Shown: positions 7,312 through 15,990, numbered from the stretch's first letter. The stretch is DNA of 64,000 bases from Streptomyces sp. YIM 130001 (GCF_003574445.1 NZ_KZ984561.1:1-64000), one strand, 5' to 3'. The notes: a model not told the origin generated them from the letters alone. Made by a program: numbers and translations.

Positions 7312-8948
7312 TGTGCTTCTCCCTCTGGGTGGTCACCGCCGCTGGCGCGACGACGTCGGAGCAACTGGTCATAGGGGGTCACCGACGGCAGGGGCCTGGT
7401 GTCCGGCGGGAGGTGGGACAGCTTCCACTCGTGCAGGGACGTCACGTTCGTCGGCGGTGTGCCAGGCAGCGGCCGACCTGCCAGGTCGGGTTCGGTCTCG
7501 GCCTGGGCGGCCTTGCGGGCCTCCAGAGCGACTGCGTCGGCGGTCATCGCCCCGGCCCGCAGGGCCGCGGCCAGACCGGCGACGATGTGCTCGTGCGGCA
7601 GGTGCCGGCCCAGCAGCAGGACCTCGATCAGGGCCCGGGTGCCGTCCCGCTCGCCGTGGACCTTCTGAGCCTGAGCCCACCAGGCGTCGTGGACGGGGGT
7701 GAACTTGCCCGCTGAGCGGGCTTGCTCGAGGGCGGTGGAGCCGGGGAACGCACCGGGCTTGCGGACCAGGACCTCCAGGTAGTGATCCAGTTCCAGGCGG
7801 ACGGCGCCCTTGGCGATCAGCCTCTCGTGCCGGGCCACTTCCACGTTCTGGTCGTAAACCACCAGGTGAGAAGCGTGCAAGACGACCCGCACACGTTTGC
7901 CGATCAACCGGATCGGCACTGAGTAGCGGTTGGTGCGGACCGGGATCTGGCCATAGCGGTCGACCCGCGGGGTGAACAGCCGGCCCGTCTCGAACGGTTC
8001 CTCGGGCAGCGGCATCAGCAGCGGCTGTTCGAGTGCGAAGTACTCGGCGACGGTCTTGGACCGGGTGCCAATGCGGCGTGTGTCGTCCTGCCGGTCCCAC
8101 TGTTCGACCATTTCGTTCAGCTCGGTGAGCGAGGCGACCTCTGGAACGGGAACGAAGTGGTTGCGGCGGAAGTAGCCGATCTGCCCTTCGACACCGCCCT
8201 TCTCGTGGGCGCCTTCGATGCCCGGACGGCAGTAGAAGCTCTCGATGCCGAAGTGCGACTTGAACGCGATCCATCGTTCGGCCTCCACCCTGGCCCGACT
8301 GAGTCCCAGCACCCGTGCGACGGCGGCCTTGAGGTTGTCGTAGCGGACCTTGCTCCGCGGGACACCGCCCAGCGTCCGCAGCGCGTGGACATGGCCTTCG
8401 AAGAAGGCTTCCTGGCCGCATGAGGCGAACACCCGGTGGACGGCCTTGCCCGAATACGACAGGCGGAAGGAGAACAAGTAGCAGGTCACCAGCTCGCCGG
8501 CGAGACGGATCGTCACGTCCCCGAAGTCGACTTCCGCCTCGTGCCCGGGCTGGTGGGTCTGCGGGACGAACGCCTCCAGCGGGGCCTTGCCGGACTCGAC
8601 CAGGATCTCCGGCTTCCGGGCGGCAACGTAATAGCGGACCATCCCGTAGGAGACGTCCGCCCCGTGCTCGTCGACCAGGCGGTGAAAAATGCGGGTGACG
8701 GTGTGCCGCTGCTTGCGCGGCGCATCCAGATCCCCGCGGAGGATGCCGTCAATCACCGGCTTGTACGGGTCCAGAGCGGTCGCCCGGGGCGGCAGCTTCT
8801 TCCGAGGCTCAGGCCAGGCCGAATCCAATGCCTTGCGAACCGTCCGCCACGTCACGCCGTGCTTGCGCTCAAGCTCCCGCATCGACATGCCACCGCGATG
8901 GTCACGCCGGATCGCCGCGTACAGCTCGACCCTCGACATCTGCGGCAT
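7308..8948 (-). CDS. istA: IS21-family transposase IstA
   Basis: A 546-residue transposase. The N-terminal helix-turn-helix is MSMRELERKHGVTWRTVRKAL. The DDE catalytic core shows EVDFGDVTIRL (Asp), KVRYDNLKAAV (Asp) and KGGVEGQIGYFRRN (Glu), followed by a C-terminal beta-barrel region. ATG 8948 is preferred because AAAGG lies about eight bases upstream; an ATG at 8939 is also possible. No frame lesion is visible. A truncated paralogous copy lies at 24.3-24.7 kb. Confidence 0.95.
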   Translation of the reverse strand: MPQMSRVELYAAIRRDHRGGMSMRELERKHGVTWRTVRKALDSAWPEPRKKLPPRATALDPYKPVIDGILRGDLDAPRKQRHTVTRIFHRLVDEHGADVSYGMVRYYVAARKPEILVESGKAPLEAFVPQTHQPGHEAEVDFGDVTIRLAGELVTCYLFSFRLSYSGKAVHRVFASCGQEAFFEGHVHALRTLGGVPRSKVRYDNLKAAVARVLGLSRARVEAERWIAFKSHFGIESFYCRPGIEGAHEKGGVEGQIGYFRRNHFVPVPEVASLTELNEMVEQWDRQDDTRRIGTRSKTVAEYFALEQPLLMPLPEEPFETGRLFTPRVDRYGQIPVRTNRYSVPIRLIGKRVRVVLHASHLVVYDQNVEVARHERLIAKGAVRLELDHYLEVLVRKPGAFPGSTALEQARSAGKFTPVHDAWWAQAQKVHGERDGTRALIEVLLLGRHLPHEHIVAGLAAALRAGAMTADAVALEARKAAQAETEPDLAGRPLPGTPPTNVTSLHEWKLSHLPPDTRPLPSVTPYDQLLRRRRASGGDHPEGEAQ

Positions 8949-9000
8949 GACCAGCACCTTTCACCAGGAGCACCCCGATGCTGCCCTGGCAAGAGACCCA

Positions 9001-9062
9001 GTGCCTCCCAAACTCATCAACACCACCCGTCCGTGGAACGGGGCGCCTCCCAAACTCATCGA
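9001..9062. repeat. Two 20-bp direct repeats at the IS21 right end
   Basis: Copies at 9001-9020 and 9043-9062 share GCCTCCCAAACTCATC and differ at two of 20 bases. Repeated transposase-binding sites at the ends are a known feature of IS21-type elements. The element end is probably at or shortly beyond 9062. Confidence 0.7.
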
Positions 9063-9084
9063 CAAGCGACGTCACTACTGCTCG

Positions 9085-9567
9085 ATAAAGCCACACGTAC
9101 AGACGGGCACAGGCCTTGCCGTACTTCTTCAGCGTCTGCGGCGCATTGTGGCGCAGGTTCGTCCCGGCGGTCTTGCACGAGTTGTGTGTCGCACCCTTGG
9201 ACGTTTTGTACGTCTTGCCGTTGGTGCCGGCGTAGGCGAAGTCGATGCGCCAGTTACAGAACTTCGTGAACGCGCCCACTCCGGCGCAGTCTGCGCCGGC
9301 GAACTGGTTGGTGATTTTCTTACCCTTGCCCTTCACGGTGTGGGTGAAGAAACAGCCAGTGGGGATCTTGACCGAGACTCCGTTCCACGTGTAATTGAAG
9401 GACCCAATCACGGTGGAGCCCGTTGCACTCATCGGCACGATCTCGGTGCCGGACGGCGAAGGGGCCGGTGTAGCGTCCGCCGAGGCCAGCGGGGCCGTGC
9501 CAGTGATCAACGCTCCGGATGCAACAACCGTGACACCCATTACTGCGGCTCTGCGCTTGAAAGACAT
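9085..9567 (-). pseudogene. Secreted protein gene truncated by the IS21 insertion
   Basis: It starts at ATG 9567, with GGGG just upstream. A Sec signal peptide is clear: MSFKRRAAVMGVTVVASG, a hydrophobic core, and an Ala-rich cleavage site near ASA-DATPAP. The mature part has several Cys (GCFFTH, GADCAG, KFCNW, HNSCKTAG, GKACARLY), suggesting disulfides. The native sequence stops at about ...KACARLYVWLY, after which the frame runs into IS21 DNA. The family is not identified; similar small Cys-rich extracellular proteins are common in Streptomyces. The 3' remainder was not found elsewhere in the window. Confidence 0.7.
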
Positions 9568-9807
9568 AGGAAACCCCCCACGGGTTACTGGGCGACGTAA
9601 GCGCCCGATAAACGATCTCGGGGGACCGTACACCTTCACCGAAGGAAATGCACCACTACTTCTTATGCCTGACCTGGGATTATTCACCACTAGACGGCCA
9701 TTCGAGCCGACGCGTTGCCTCTATCGCCGTACTTTTTCGGAACGCAGTTCACCGGTACAGCGCCCAGGTGATGCGAGGCGAACAACAGTCTGCATTTGGG
9801 CGTAAGT

Positions 9808-9843
9808 TGGGGTCCGGCCGCCGCCGACAGTGGCCGGACCCCA
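9808..9843 (-). terminator. Hairpin terminator, 12-bp stem
   Basis: TGGGGTCCGGCC (9808-9819) pairs perfectly with 9832-9843 around a 12-base loop. It lies 15 bases downstream of the stop of the very small frame at 9858-9968 and supports transcription through it. Confidence 0.7.
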
Positions 9844-9857
9844 GTCCATTGACGGTG

Positions 9858-9968
9858 CTATACCAGCACCGCGAACGCATACCCGATGAGAACCCCGGCT
9901 CCCACGTTCACCACCAGCAACCCCCGCCGCACGCGCCCCAATATTACAACGTTGTACGCCAGGTTCAA
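9858..9968 (-). CDS. Very small membrane protein with TTG start
   Basis: A frame of 36 residues from TTG 9968, preceded by CGGGAGGGG, a strong ribosome binding site. The product has a short polar/basic part (GRVRRG) and one hydrophobic helix (LLVVNVGAGVLIGYAFAVLV) ending at the C-terminus. The stop is at 9858, and a perfect hairpin follows immediately. The function is unknown. It was found from the RBS, membrane segment and terminator rather than from length. Rival frames over this stretch lack these signals. Confidence 0.4.
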   Translation of the reverse strand: MNLAYNVVILGRVRRGLLVVNVGAGVLIGYAFAVLV

Positions 9969-10184
9969 GTTCCCCTCCCGTCACGCCAGTTCGGCGATGC
10001 CGACGGCACCGGATAGCTGGTCAATCGTCGCGGAGTTCGGGCGGCGCACACACCTGTCGCCTCCCGGAAAATGAGGTATGGGCGGGGAGGCTGTTAGGGG
10101 TGTCGGTCGTGGAGAAACACGCATGCAGGGCCGAGGACCGCTGGGCCGGGTATCTCGCGCATGAGGTGCCCGGCCCAGAATCGT

Positions 10185-10490
10185 TCACCAGGCCCGGGCC
10201 GCGAGCTGGGCCACGATCTGCTCGCGGGTCCAGCGGCCGTCGGCCACCACGATCCGTTAGCGGCGGGCGAGATCGGCGCCCGGGGCGAGTACCAGTTCCT
10301 CGTGAAAGGCCCAGGACGGCCCGACCACGGGGATCGGTTCGTTGCGCACGAACCAGTGGGCCGGGTGTGTCCCGGCCTCGCCCGCGTGGTCGTTCTCCGG
10401 GGCGTGCGCGAAGACCAGGGTGGCGTGCCCGTCCCGCTCATCGAACTCGCCGGTGTACGCGAGCCAGGGGGCGACCGGGGTGCATTCAAG
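10185..10490 (-). pseudogene. C-terminal remnant of a PmoA-like (DUF6807) gene
   Basis: The reverse strand reads VAPWLAYTGEFDERDGHATLVFAH, then HPAHWFVRNEPIPVVGPSWAF and EELVLAPGADLARR. It then meets TAA (10252-10254) where the family has Tyr in an RYR motif, and continues RIVVADGRWTREQIVAQLAARAW to a stop at 10185. The WxY...HPAHWFVR...LAPG...RYRIVVADG order matches the PmoA/DUF6807 C-terminus. About two thirds of the gene is missing upstream, so both truncation and nonsense mutation have inactivated it. Confidence 0.6.
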
Positions 10491-10692
10491 CCCTGAACAT
10501 TGGCGAGTTCGGCGCCGTCTGACGAAGCGCCACAACGCGGGGGCCACCCCAGGGAAGTTGGGGCCGCCGCCCCGCTCGAACGGGCGACAGGACCCTACTC
10601 GCTGGGACAACCCCCTCCCCGTCGGTGCTCCAGGAAAGCGCCATGGCCAGACGAATCGTGAGCATTTCGACTCATCGGTAGCCTGCATCACC

Positions 10693-11127
10693 ATGATGCG
10701 CGCTTGGATCCTGCCGATGCTGCTTGTTCTCAGCGGCTCAGCCCTCACGACCGGGCAGTTCAAGGAGAGCCCCGGCACAGCCGCAGCACTCTTCCTGACG
10801 TTCCTGGTGCTCGCCGGCGTGACCTCTCCCCTGATCTTCCCGAGGTCCATCGAAGCGCAGGAGGCACAACGCCGCGGCGCGGTCGACGGCCGGCCAGTCG
10901 TCTTCTGGCGGCCGGGCTGCACATACTGCATACGACTGCGCATCCGGCTGGGCCGCAGCGCCCGCCAGCTGCACTGGGTCAACATCTGGCGCGACCCGGC
11001 AGCAGCCGCAGCGGTGAGAGCAGCCAACGACGGCAACGAGACCGTGCCCACCGTCGTCGTGGCGGGCCAGCCACACACCAACCCTGATCCCGAATGGGTA
11101 CGCGAACAGCTCCCCCCTTCAGCGTGA
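10693..11127 (+). CDS. Glutaredoxin-domain membrane protein
   Basis: A protein of 144 residues. It has two N-terminal hydrophobic segments (MMRAWILPMLLVLSGSALTT and AAALFLTFLVLAGVTSPLIF). A thioredoxin-fold domain follows from about residue 70: RPVVFWRPGCTYCIRLR with a CxxC pair, VNIWRDPAAAAAVRAAN, and the cis-Pro segment NETVPTVVVAG. It is probably membrane-anchored with the redox domain in the cytoplasm, acting as a dithiol reductant for an unknown partner. ATG 10693 is followed by a second ATG at 10696, and either may be used. It stands alone between a broken gene and IS debris. Confidence 0.8.
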   Translation: MMRAWILPMLLVLSGSALTTGQFKESPGTAAALFLTFLVLAGVTSPLIFPRSIEAQEAQRRGAVDGRPVVFWRPGCTYCIRLRIRLGRSARQLHWVNIWRDPAAAAAVRAANDGNETVPTVVVAGQPHTNPDPEWVREQLPPSA

Positions 11128-11374
11128 TCAGAAGCCGCGCCCTACGGCGACACGCAAACTCAAGCGCACCGAGGTAAGGGCAAGTCGAGACACGGCTCGG
11201 GCTCATCGGCCGCCCCGTGCGGCACAGGGCGATCAGGACTAGGTAGGGCTGGACTGCCTCGGTCGGTCTGCTCGACCTTCAGACCTGACTATCTGATAGC
11301 CGGTCAGCGCGGACGTGGCACCGGTAGGCAGGCTCGCGCTGGTGTGGTGGTTACGGGGCGTCCCGCCCCCACGA

Positions 11375-11920
11375 GGGGATCGACGCGATCGCCTTGAAGT
11401 TCCAGACCGGATCGCAGTGGGTGCACCCGCCGGAGAAGTACGGCAACTGGCGAGGCGTCCACAACCGGCTACGCATGTAGGCGGCCGACGGCACGTGGGA
11501 GCGCGTGCTCGCCGCGCTGATAGCACAGGCCGACGCGGACGAGGACCTGAACTGACCACGCCATCGGGAGGTCCGCGGCAGACTGAGCACGAAGATCCAT
11601 CTCACCGCTGATGCCTGCTGCCGGCCGATAGCATTCGTCCTCACGGCCGGCCAGGCCGAGGACGCGCCCGCCTTCCCCGAGGTGATGGCCCGCCTGCGCG
11701 TTCCGCGCCGTCGCGGACGGCCCCGCACCAGACCGGATCTCGTCCTGGCCGACAAGGCCTACTCCTCACGTGCCGTCCGCCAACACCCCCGAAGGCGAGG
11801 CATCCGCACAGCTATCCCTGTCCCCGCCGACCAGCAGGGCTACCGGCTGCGACGAGGCAACCGAGGCGGAAGACCACCCGCTGCCCGCCGCAGTCCTCGT
11901 CCGTACCCTCGGCATGGACA
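11375..11920 (+). pseudogene. Decayed IS5-type transposase
   Basis: Fragments in several frames match the order of an IS5-type transposase. FQTGSQWVHPPEKYGNWRGV and ADGTWERVLAALIAQADADED come first, interrupted by TAG and TGA. Then come GRLSTKIHLTADACCRPIAF, LTAGQAEDAPAF, and DLVLADKAYSSRAVR with a catalytic Asp, ending RLRRGNRGGRPPA. The DDE Glu region is absent. It directly precedes the kinase gene at 12003, and the long open frame spanning the two is accidental. Confidence 0.75.
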
Positions 11921-12002
11921 TCGCCGTTGCCGTCACCGTCGAATGGCGGCGAGCCGCCGACGTCGCCAACCGGCGCCCCCAAGTATCCCGTTCAGAAGGG
12001 CA

Positions 12003-12608
12003 ATGATGACCAGCAGTCCGAAGGTATCGCCGAACGTGGACGAGCACGGCAGTCCCGAATTCCCGCAGCTCGAACAGGCGGTCATCCTCATCACCGGCAT
12101 CCAGGCTTCCGGGAAATCGACGGTCGCGCAGGCACTGGCCGAGCGGCTGCCGCGCTCCGTGCACGTGCGCGGCGACCAATTTCGCCGCATGGTGGTCAAC
12201 GACCGCGCCGACATGACCTCCGCCCCCAGCGACGAGGCCATCCGCCAGCTGCGGCTCCGTCACCAGCTGACCGCACACACCAGCGACGACTACTTCCGAG
12301 CCGGCTTCACCGTGGTCGCACAAGACGTCATCCTCGGCGAGCACCTCGCCCAGACCGTCGCGCAGATCCACAGCACGCCGCTGCTGGTCGTCGTCCTCGC
12401 GCCGGAACCAGAAGCCGTCCTGGAGCGCGAGGCCGTCAGAACCAAGAACGCCTACGACACGCTGACCGTCCACATGCTCGACAAGGTCCTTCGCAAAGAG
12501 ACTCCACACCTCGGCCTCTGGATCGACACATCGTTCCAGACTCCCACCGAGACTGTGGACGAGATCCTTGCACGCGCCTGGACCGAGGCCCGCATCGGGA
12601 GCCAATAG
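12003..12608 (+). CDS. P-loop kinase / phosphotransferase-like ATPase
   Basis: A protein of 201 residues. Walker A is LITGIQASGKSTVAQALAERL at about residues 25-45, followed by HVRGDQFRRMV, a lid-like Arg-rich region and DVILGEHLAQTVA. The layout resembles AAA_33-type small-molecule kinases and chloramphenicol-phosphotransferase-like proteins. The substrate is unknown. ATG 12003 (or 12006) follows AGAAGGG at five bases, so I do not accept the 100-residue N-terminal extension that is open upstream, which is transposase debris. It ends at TAG 12608. Confidence 0.75.
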   Translation: MMTSSPKVSPNVDEHGSPEFPQLEQAVILITGIQASGKSTVAQALAERLPRSVHVRGDQFRRMVVNDRADMTSAPSDEAIRQLRLRHQLTAHTSDDYFRAGFTVVAQDVILGEHLAQTVAQIHSTPLLVVVLAPEPEAVLEREAVRTKNAYDTLTVHMLDKVLRKETPHLGLWIDTSFQTPTETVDEILARAWTEARIGSQ

Positions 12609-12789
12609 CTTGATCCAGCAAGCATTGCCGGGTTAGAGCGACGAGTCACCCCGCTGCCCGCTCAGAACCGTTCGGGCCACTCATCGTGGCGCTCATGCAA
12701 GCCTCAAAGGGCGATTCAGGAGATCTGTGCTGTGCTCCTGCGCTGGCGGATGAGATATCCGCGGCGGCAGGAAGTGCGTACGAGCCGGG

Positions 12790-12985
12790 CACCCACAGTT
12801 CCGGGGGACGCCTCGGATGTCACGCTCGCGCATCACGCGGGCGATGCGCTTGCGGTTCACCCGCCGCCACAGACGCCGCAGTTCGGCATGGATGCGTGGG
12901 GGGCCGGTACGTGCGGCGGGAGGCTACGTGCACCGCGGCGAACTCGTGCGCGAGCGCATCGTCAGCGGTCTGCCGGGCATGAGGG
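12790..12985 (-). pseudogene. IS3-family OrfB fragment
   Basis: The reverse strand gives ALAHEFAAVHVASRRTY, then with a frame change RIHAELRRLWRRVNRKRIARVMRERDIRGV-like sequence. This is the HTH_21 region near the start of IS3-family OrfB transposases. Only about 65 codons survive, with at least one frameshift. Insertion here seems to have removed the front of the SRPBCC gene that follows. Confidence 0.55.
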
Positions 12986-12991
12986 CGGGCG

Positions 12992-13243
12992 GCCACACCT
13001 CCGCGTCTGCGCTACTCGTGGCAGGACGAAGGTGGCCGCGAGGTGACCGAGGTCGCCTATCGGCTCGAACCGCACGGCAGTGGAACCCGCTTCACCTACG
13101 ACCACACCGGCTTCACCGGCGCCGGAGGCTTCTTCATGGCCAAAATCCTCGGCTCCGTCCGCACCAAAATGCTCACCACGGGCCTGCCTGCCGTCCTCAG
13201 CGACCTCGACGACCAAGGCGCCCTGCGCCCAAAAAACCCCTGA
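12992..13243 (+). pseudogene. SRPBCC (AHSA1-like) protein, N-terminally truncated
   Basis: The readable part is PPRLRYSWQDEGG, VTEVAYRLEPHGSGTRFTYDHTGF, GGFFMAKILGSVRTKMLTTG and LPAVLSDLDDQG, the C-terminal half of an AHSA1-type START/SRPBCC ligand-binding domain. The N-terminal half is missing and replaced by the IS3 fragment. A GTG at 13043 could in principle start a 66-residue stub. It is probably not functional. Confidence 0.6.
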
Positions 13244-13715
13244 GCCCAAAGCAGCTCTTCAGGCAAGGCCAGCACGAGAACCCGCTGAACAGCAGGCACC
13301 TCCACGCAGCACCGTTCGCTGGCCACCTGATGGCCGGGGGCACGAGACGTCACTCATACACCTGGCCATCGTCACCCTTCACAGCGGAAAGACCGGCAAT
13401 GTCCACCACAATGCACCCGCCCACCATCCCCCCAGCCTCTCTGGTCAGTACACCTAGTTGAGGGTTGAAGCGAGTCGGGACATTGGTCCCGCTATGGCGG
13501 GACTTCTTACCGAGAATCTGGATTGGGGGGTCCGCTAGTTTTATGAGGGTCGGCACGGCGTCGGGGGACGCGTCGCCCCCACACGGGACATCACCGAATC
13601 ACGGGACTCGCGCACACTACAGTGCCTCTGACCTGCGGAAACACCGGTCGCCCTATACGGTTAGAGACATCGCAAGCGCGGCACCCGCCACAGAACAGAA
13701 AGACACCCCCGCGCC
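13244..13715. other. Gene-poor interval
   Basis: No convincing coding frame, RNA gene or repeat was seen. The final ~60 bases before 13716 presumably hold the promoter of the lipoprotein-like gene. The rest reads as debris. Confidence 0.5.
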
Positions 13716-14162
13716 ATGAACCGCACCCGTAAAACCCTCATCGCCGCTGCCTCCGTGATCGCCCTCGGCGCCGGCGCCAACGCCTGCGCGGGCACGGTCG
13801 ACGCCGAAACCGCCCCCAGCAAGAAGCCGTCCGCCGCCGCGAAGAAGAAGCCCAAGACCTCCGATAAGGCCAAGGACGTCAAGCTCGGCAAGTTCACCGT
13901 CAAGGACCAGGGCTACGGGCTCGAACAGGGCGAAGCGAAGGTCACCATCACCAACCACAGCAAGAAGACCTCGGACTACTCCATCACCGTCGAGTTCCTG
14001 AACAAGGCCGGCGAGCGCATCGGCGAGGACTTCGCCGGCGCCAGCAGCGTGCAGCCGGGGCAGGTCACGCGGGAGAAGGTCGGCGCTCTGCTGACGACCG
14101 ACGATCTACCGAAGGTCGACACCGTACGGATCGCGAAGATCGCACGCTGGGCCTCCCTGTAA
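13716..14162 (+). CDS. Secreted/lipoprotein-like protein with Lys-rich linker
   Basis: A protein of 148 residues. The N-terminus MNRTRKTLIAAASVIALGAGANAC is a signal peptide ending near a Cys, but the residues before the Cys (ANAC) are a poor lipobox, so lipidation is uncertain. A Lys/Ala/Pro-rich linker (SKKPSAAAKKKPKTSDK) follows. A beta-rich domain from about residue 52 (KLGKFTVKDQGYGLEQGEAKVTI and YSITVEFLNKAGERIGE) resembles the FxLYD-like Ig-type domains of actinobacterial surface proteins. The binding partner is unknown. It is monocistronic, and a hairpin follows at 14178-14196. Confidence 0.7.
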   Translation: MNRTRKTLIAAASVIALGAGANACAGTVDAETAPSKKPSAAAKKKPKTSDKAKDVKLGKFTVKDQGYGLEQGEAKVTITNHSKKTSDYSITVEFLNKAGERIGEDFAGASSVQPGQVTREKVGALLTTDDLPKVDTVRIAKIARWASL

Positions 14163-14177
14163 CCCCGTACCTGCCCA

Positions 14178-14196
14178 CAGCCCCGCGACGGGGCTG
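14178..14196 (+). terminator. Short hairpin terminator
   Basis: CAGCCCCG pairs with CGGGGCTG around CGA, 15 bases after the stop of the gene at 13716-14162. Confidence 0.6.
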
Positions 14197-14248
14197 ACGT
14201 CCAACGCGGAGTCGGCGGGCAGCATCAGTAGTCCCCCTCAGGTGCAGG

Positions 14249-14689
14249 TCATGGGCAAGCGTCGCGGGTGGCGAGAAGCAGGGCGAGTGGTCCGGCCGGT
14301 AGAAGGAATCGCCCTTGCGTTGCTGCGGTGATCGCATCGTGAATCGGCCACCAGGCGAGCTTGAAGTCCTGCTCGGATTCGGTGAGGTTCTGCGGGCCCA
14401 GGGTCAGGGAGCGTGCTTCGTACAGGTGGACGCGGCTGGTGGATCCGAGCGTGATCACGTACGAGCCGAGCGAACGCCACAGCTGCGCAGTGACGCCGGC
14501 CTCCTCGGCGAGTTCGCGGCGGGCGCACGCGGCAGGGTCCTCGCCCGTCTCGATGCGTCCGCCGGGCAGGAACAGGTACTCGCCTCCGTGCTCGGGGAAG
14601 GGCGCGGAGAGCAGGGCGACGTGGTCGCGATCGTCGCGGGCGACGATGACGGAGGCGTCACGACAGGGCTCAGTGCGGGTCTCGCTCAT
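14249..14689 (-). CDS. Nudix hydrolase
   Basis: A protein of 146 residues with a complete Nudix box, GGRIETGEDPAACARRELAEEAGV (only the spacing Gx5Ex7REUxEExGU matters). The family hydrolyses nucleoside diphosphates linked to another group; the substrate here cannot be told. It is the last gene of a five-gene minus-strand operon, and its ATG (14689) lies 20 bases inside the end of the sulfatase-like gene. A nucleotide substrate would fit the dTMP-kinase-like and radical SAM neighbours (inference). Confidence 0.85.
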   Translation of the reverse strand: MSETRTEPCRDASVIVARDDRDHVALLSAPFPEHGGEYLFLPGGRIETGEDPAACARRELAEEAGVTAQLWRSLGSYVITLGSTSRVHLYEARSLTLGPQNLTESEQDFKLAWWPIHDAITAATQGRFLLPAGPLALLLATRDACP

Positions 14690-15500
14690 GCGGCGTGAGC
14701 GTAGCGGGCTGGGCGTGCCAGGCGGCGTAGGGGACGTTGACGACCTTCGGGTGAGCGATGCCCCGGCCGTGGTAACCGTTGTCGCCGTAGGTGTCGCCGT
14801 GGTCGGCGCACAGGATGATCAGCCACGGGTTGCGGCGGGTCAACGAGGTGATGAGACGGCCGAGGTGGGGGTCTGCGTAGGCGAGGGCTGCCTGTTGAGA
14901 GCGGGTGGTGTCGGCGCTGTCGTCGAGGTAGTGGCCGTGGGGGACGTGGGTGGCCGAGACGTTGACGAACAGGAACAGAGGGCGGTCGGCGTGTGCGTCG
15001 GCGACGGCCAGGGCCTGGTCGACTTGGTGGCGGGTGGAGTCCGGCTCGGGTGAGCAGAACTCCGGGCGCCAGTGGTCGTCGTCGAACATGTCCGGCAGCA
15101 CTGATCCAAGGGGTGTCTCGCGCGAGAAGTAGGTGACGCCGCCAATGCACACGGTGCGGTAGCCGAACTGGGCAAGGCCAGCGAGCAGGTTCGGGGATTC
15201 GAAGACGAATGTTCCGGGTGTCACGGTCTTGAAGGCAGGCGGCCTGCACTCCCAGAGTCTCGGTGGCTGCTCTGGTTGCGGGAGCTTCGGCAGGAAGCCG
15301 GAGAAGAACGCCATGTGTGCAGGCAGCGTGAATGTGCCAGAGGTGTGCCGGCGTTCCCATGCCCCGTTGGGCAGCAGGCGTGCGAGTTGGGGTGTTTGGC
15401 CTTTGGCCAGCGCTGTATGGGCGACGTCGTAGCGCAGTGAGTCGAGCGTGACGAACAGAATGCCGGTGCCGCTGCGCACGATGTGGGCTGCGTCGATCAT
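14670..15500 (-). CDS. Sulfatase/alkaline-phosphatase-fold hydrolase (STM4013-like)
   Basis: A protein of 276 residues. The alkaline-phosphatase superfamily core is seen as ILFVTLDSLRYDVA (metal Asp), HTSGTFTLPAHMAFFSGFLP (nucleophile region, Thr/Ser), and late metal ligands in IILCADHGDTYGDNGYHGRG (DHGD). It lacks the CxPSR sulfatase signature that is processed to formylglycine, so it is more likely a phosphodiesterase or phosphonate-type hydrolase than a true sulfatase. It resembles the hydrolases that occur beside radical SAM genes. ATG 15500 follows AGGAG at good spacing. It overlaps both its neighbours in the operon. Confidence 0.75.
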   Translation of the reverse strand: MIDAAHIVRSGTGILFVTLDSLRYDVAHTALAKGQTPQLARLLPNGAWERRHTSGTFTLPAHMAFFSGFLPKLPQPEQPPRLWECRPPAFKTVTPGTFVFESPNLLAGLAQFGYRTVCIGGVTYFSRETPLGSVLPDMFDDDHWRPEFCSPEPDSTRHQVDQALAVADAHADRPLFLFVNVSATHVPHGHYLDDSADTTRSQQAALAYADPHLGRLITSLTRRNPWLIILCADHGDTYGDNGYHGRGIAHPKVVNVPYAAWHAQPATLTPHERDPH

Positions 15501-15990
15501 CCGGGCTCCTGGGGGTGCTGCAGGGGGTGATGCGCCCTTTCGCCGCGGCGTTGACGGGGATCGGCACGCGGTCGGCTGCGATCATCTGCCGGATGGCGTC
15601 GAGACCGCCGGAAGGGGTCAGGGGTGTGCCGTCCGCCTGTTGGACCCGGACGGACATGTGGGTCGTTGCGCCGTCTTGTGTGTGCGTGACGTACAACGCG
15701 GGCAGACCGTGGACCTGTTGAGCTGCGCGAAGCCGTTGGGGGGTTGCTTCGCCGAGGTCCATGACGGTGCAGGCGTAGTGCTGGGCGTTGATGGCGCCGG
15801 TGCACAGAGATTCGTGGAAGCTGCGGCTGATGGCGTGGCCGTCGTGCGCGGCGATCAGTTCGCGGGTGTGGGTGAGGACGACGAAGCAGGAGGCCAGCCA
15901 CCAGGCGACGCCGGGGTGGATGCTGCCCGGGTATGTGCCGTGGGCGCCTCCGTCACGGATCACGACGTCGGGGTCAATGGGATTGAGCAC
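15497..15990 (-). CDS. Unknown protein of the radical SAM operon, probable frameshift near its end
   Basis: From ATG 15990 the sequence MLNPIDPDVVIRDGGAHGTYPGSIHPGVAWW to about VPIPVNAAAKG reads as a real ~150-residue protein. I do not recognise the family. In the assembled frame no stop follows for another 280 codons, because it runs through the sulfatase-like gene in a wrong frame. In the next frame a TGA at 15497-15499 overlaps the sulfatase ATG (ATGA), the same coupling used by the other genes of the operon. The simplest reading is a one-base indel around 15530-15550. Whether it is a mutation or a sequence error cannot be decided here. The start lies 17 bases inside the dTMP-kinase-like gene. 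Confidence 0.5.

Larger units (their letters stand above)
6514..9062 (-). mobile_element. IS21-family element (istA-istB), right end recognisable, left end not
   Basis: It contains intact istA and istB overlapping by GTGA. Outside istA are two near-identical 20-bp repeats (9001-9020 and 9043-9062), the kind of multiple terminal repeat typical of IS21-family ends. No matching inverted copy is visible between istB and the APH-like gene (6460-6513), so the other end is deleted or too diverged to see. The right side interrupts a secreted-protein gene (9085-9567) whose missing 3' part is not on the left flank, so a deletion or rearrangement followed insertion. Confidence 0.8.

Noticed and set aside
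8902-9690. 262-codon frame as one secreted protein
   Set aside because: The C-terminal ~70 codons read IS21 DNA, including its terminal repeats. The true gene starts at 9567 and is truncated.
11682-12608. 308-codon fusion of transposase and kinase
   Set aside because: The upstream ~107 codons are decayed IS5 sequence, and a good ribosome binding site precedes ATG 12003.
14686-15990. 434-codon open frame spanning two genes
   Set aside because: Only the first ~150 codons look like protein. The rest is an Arg/Pro-rich wrong-frame reading of the sulfatase-like gene.
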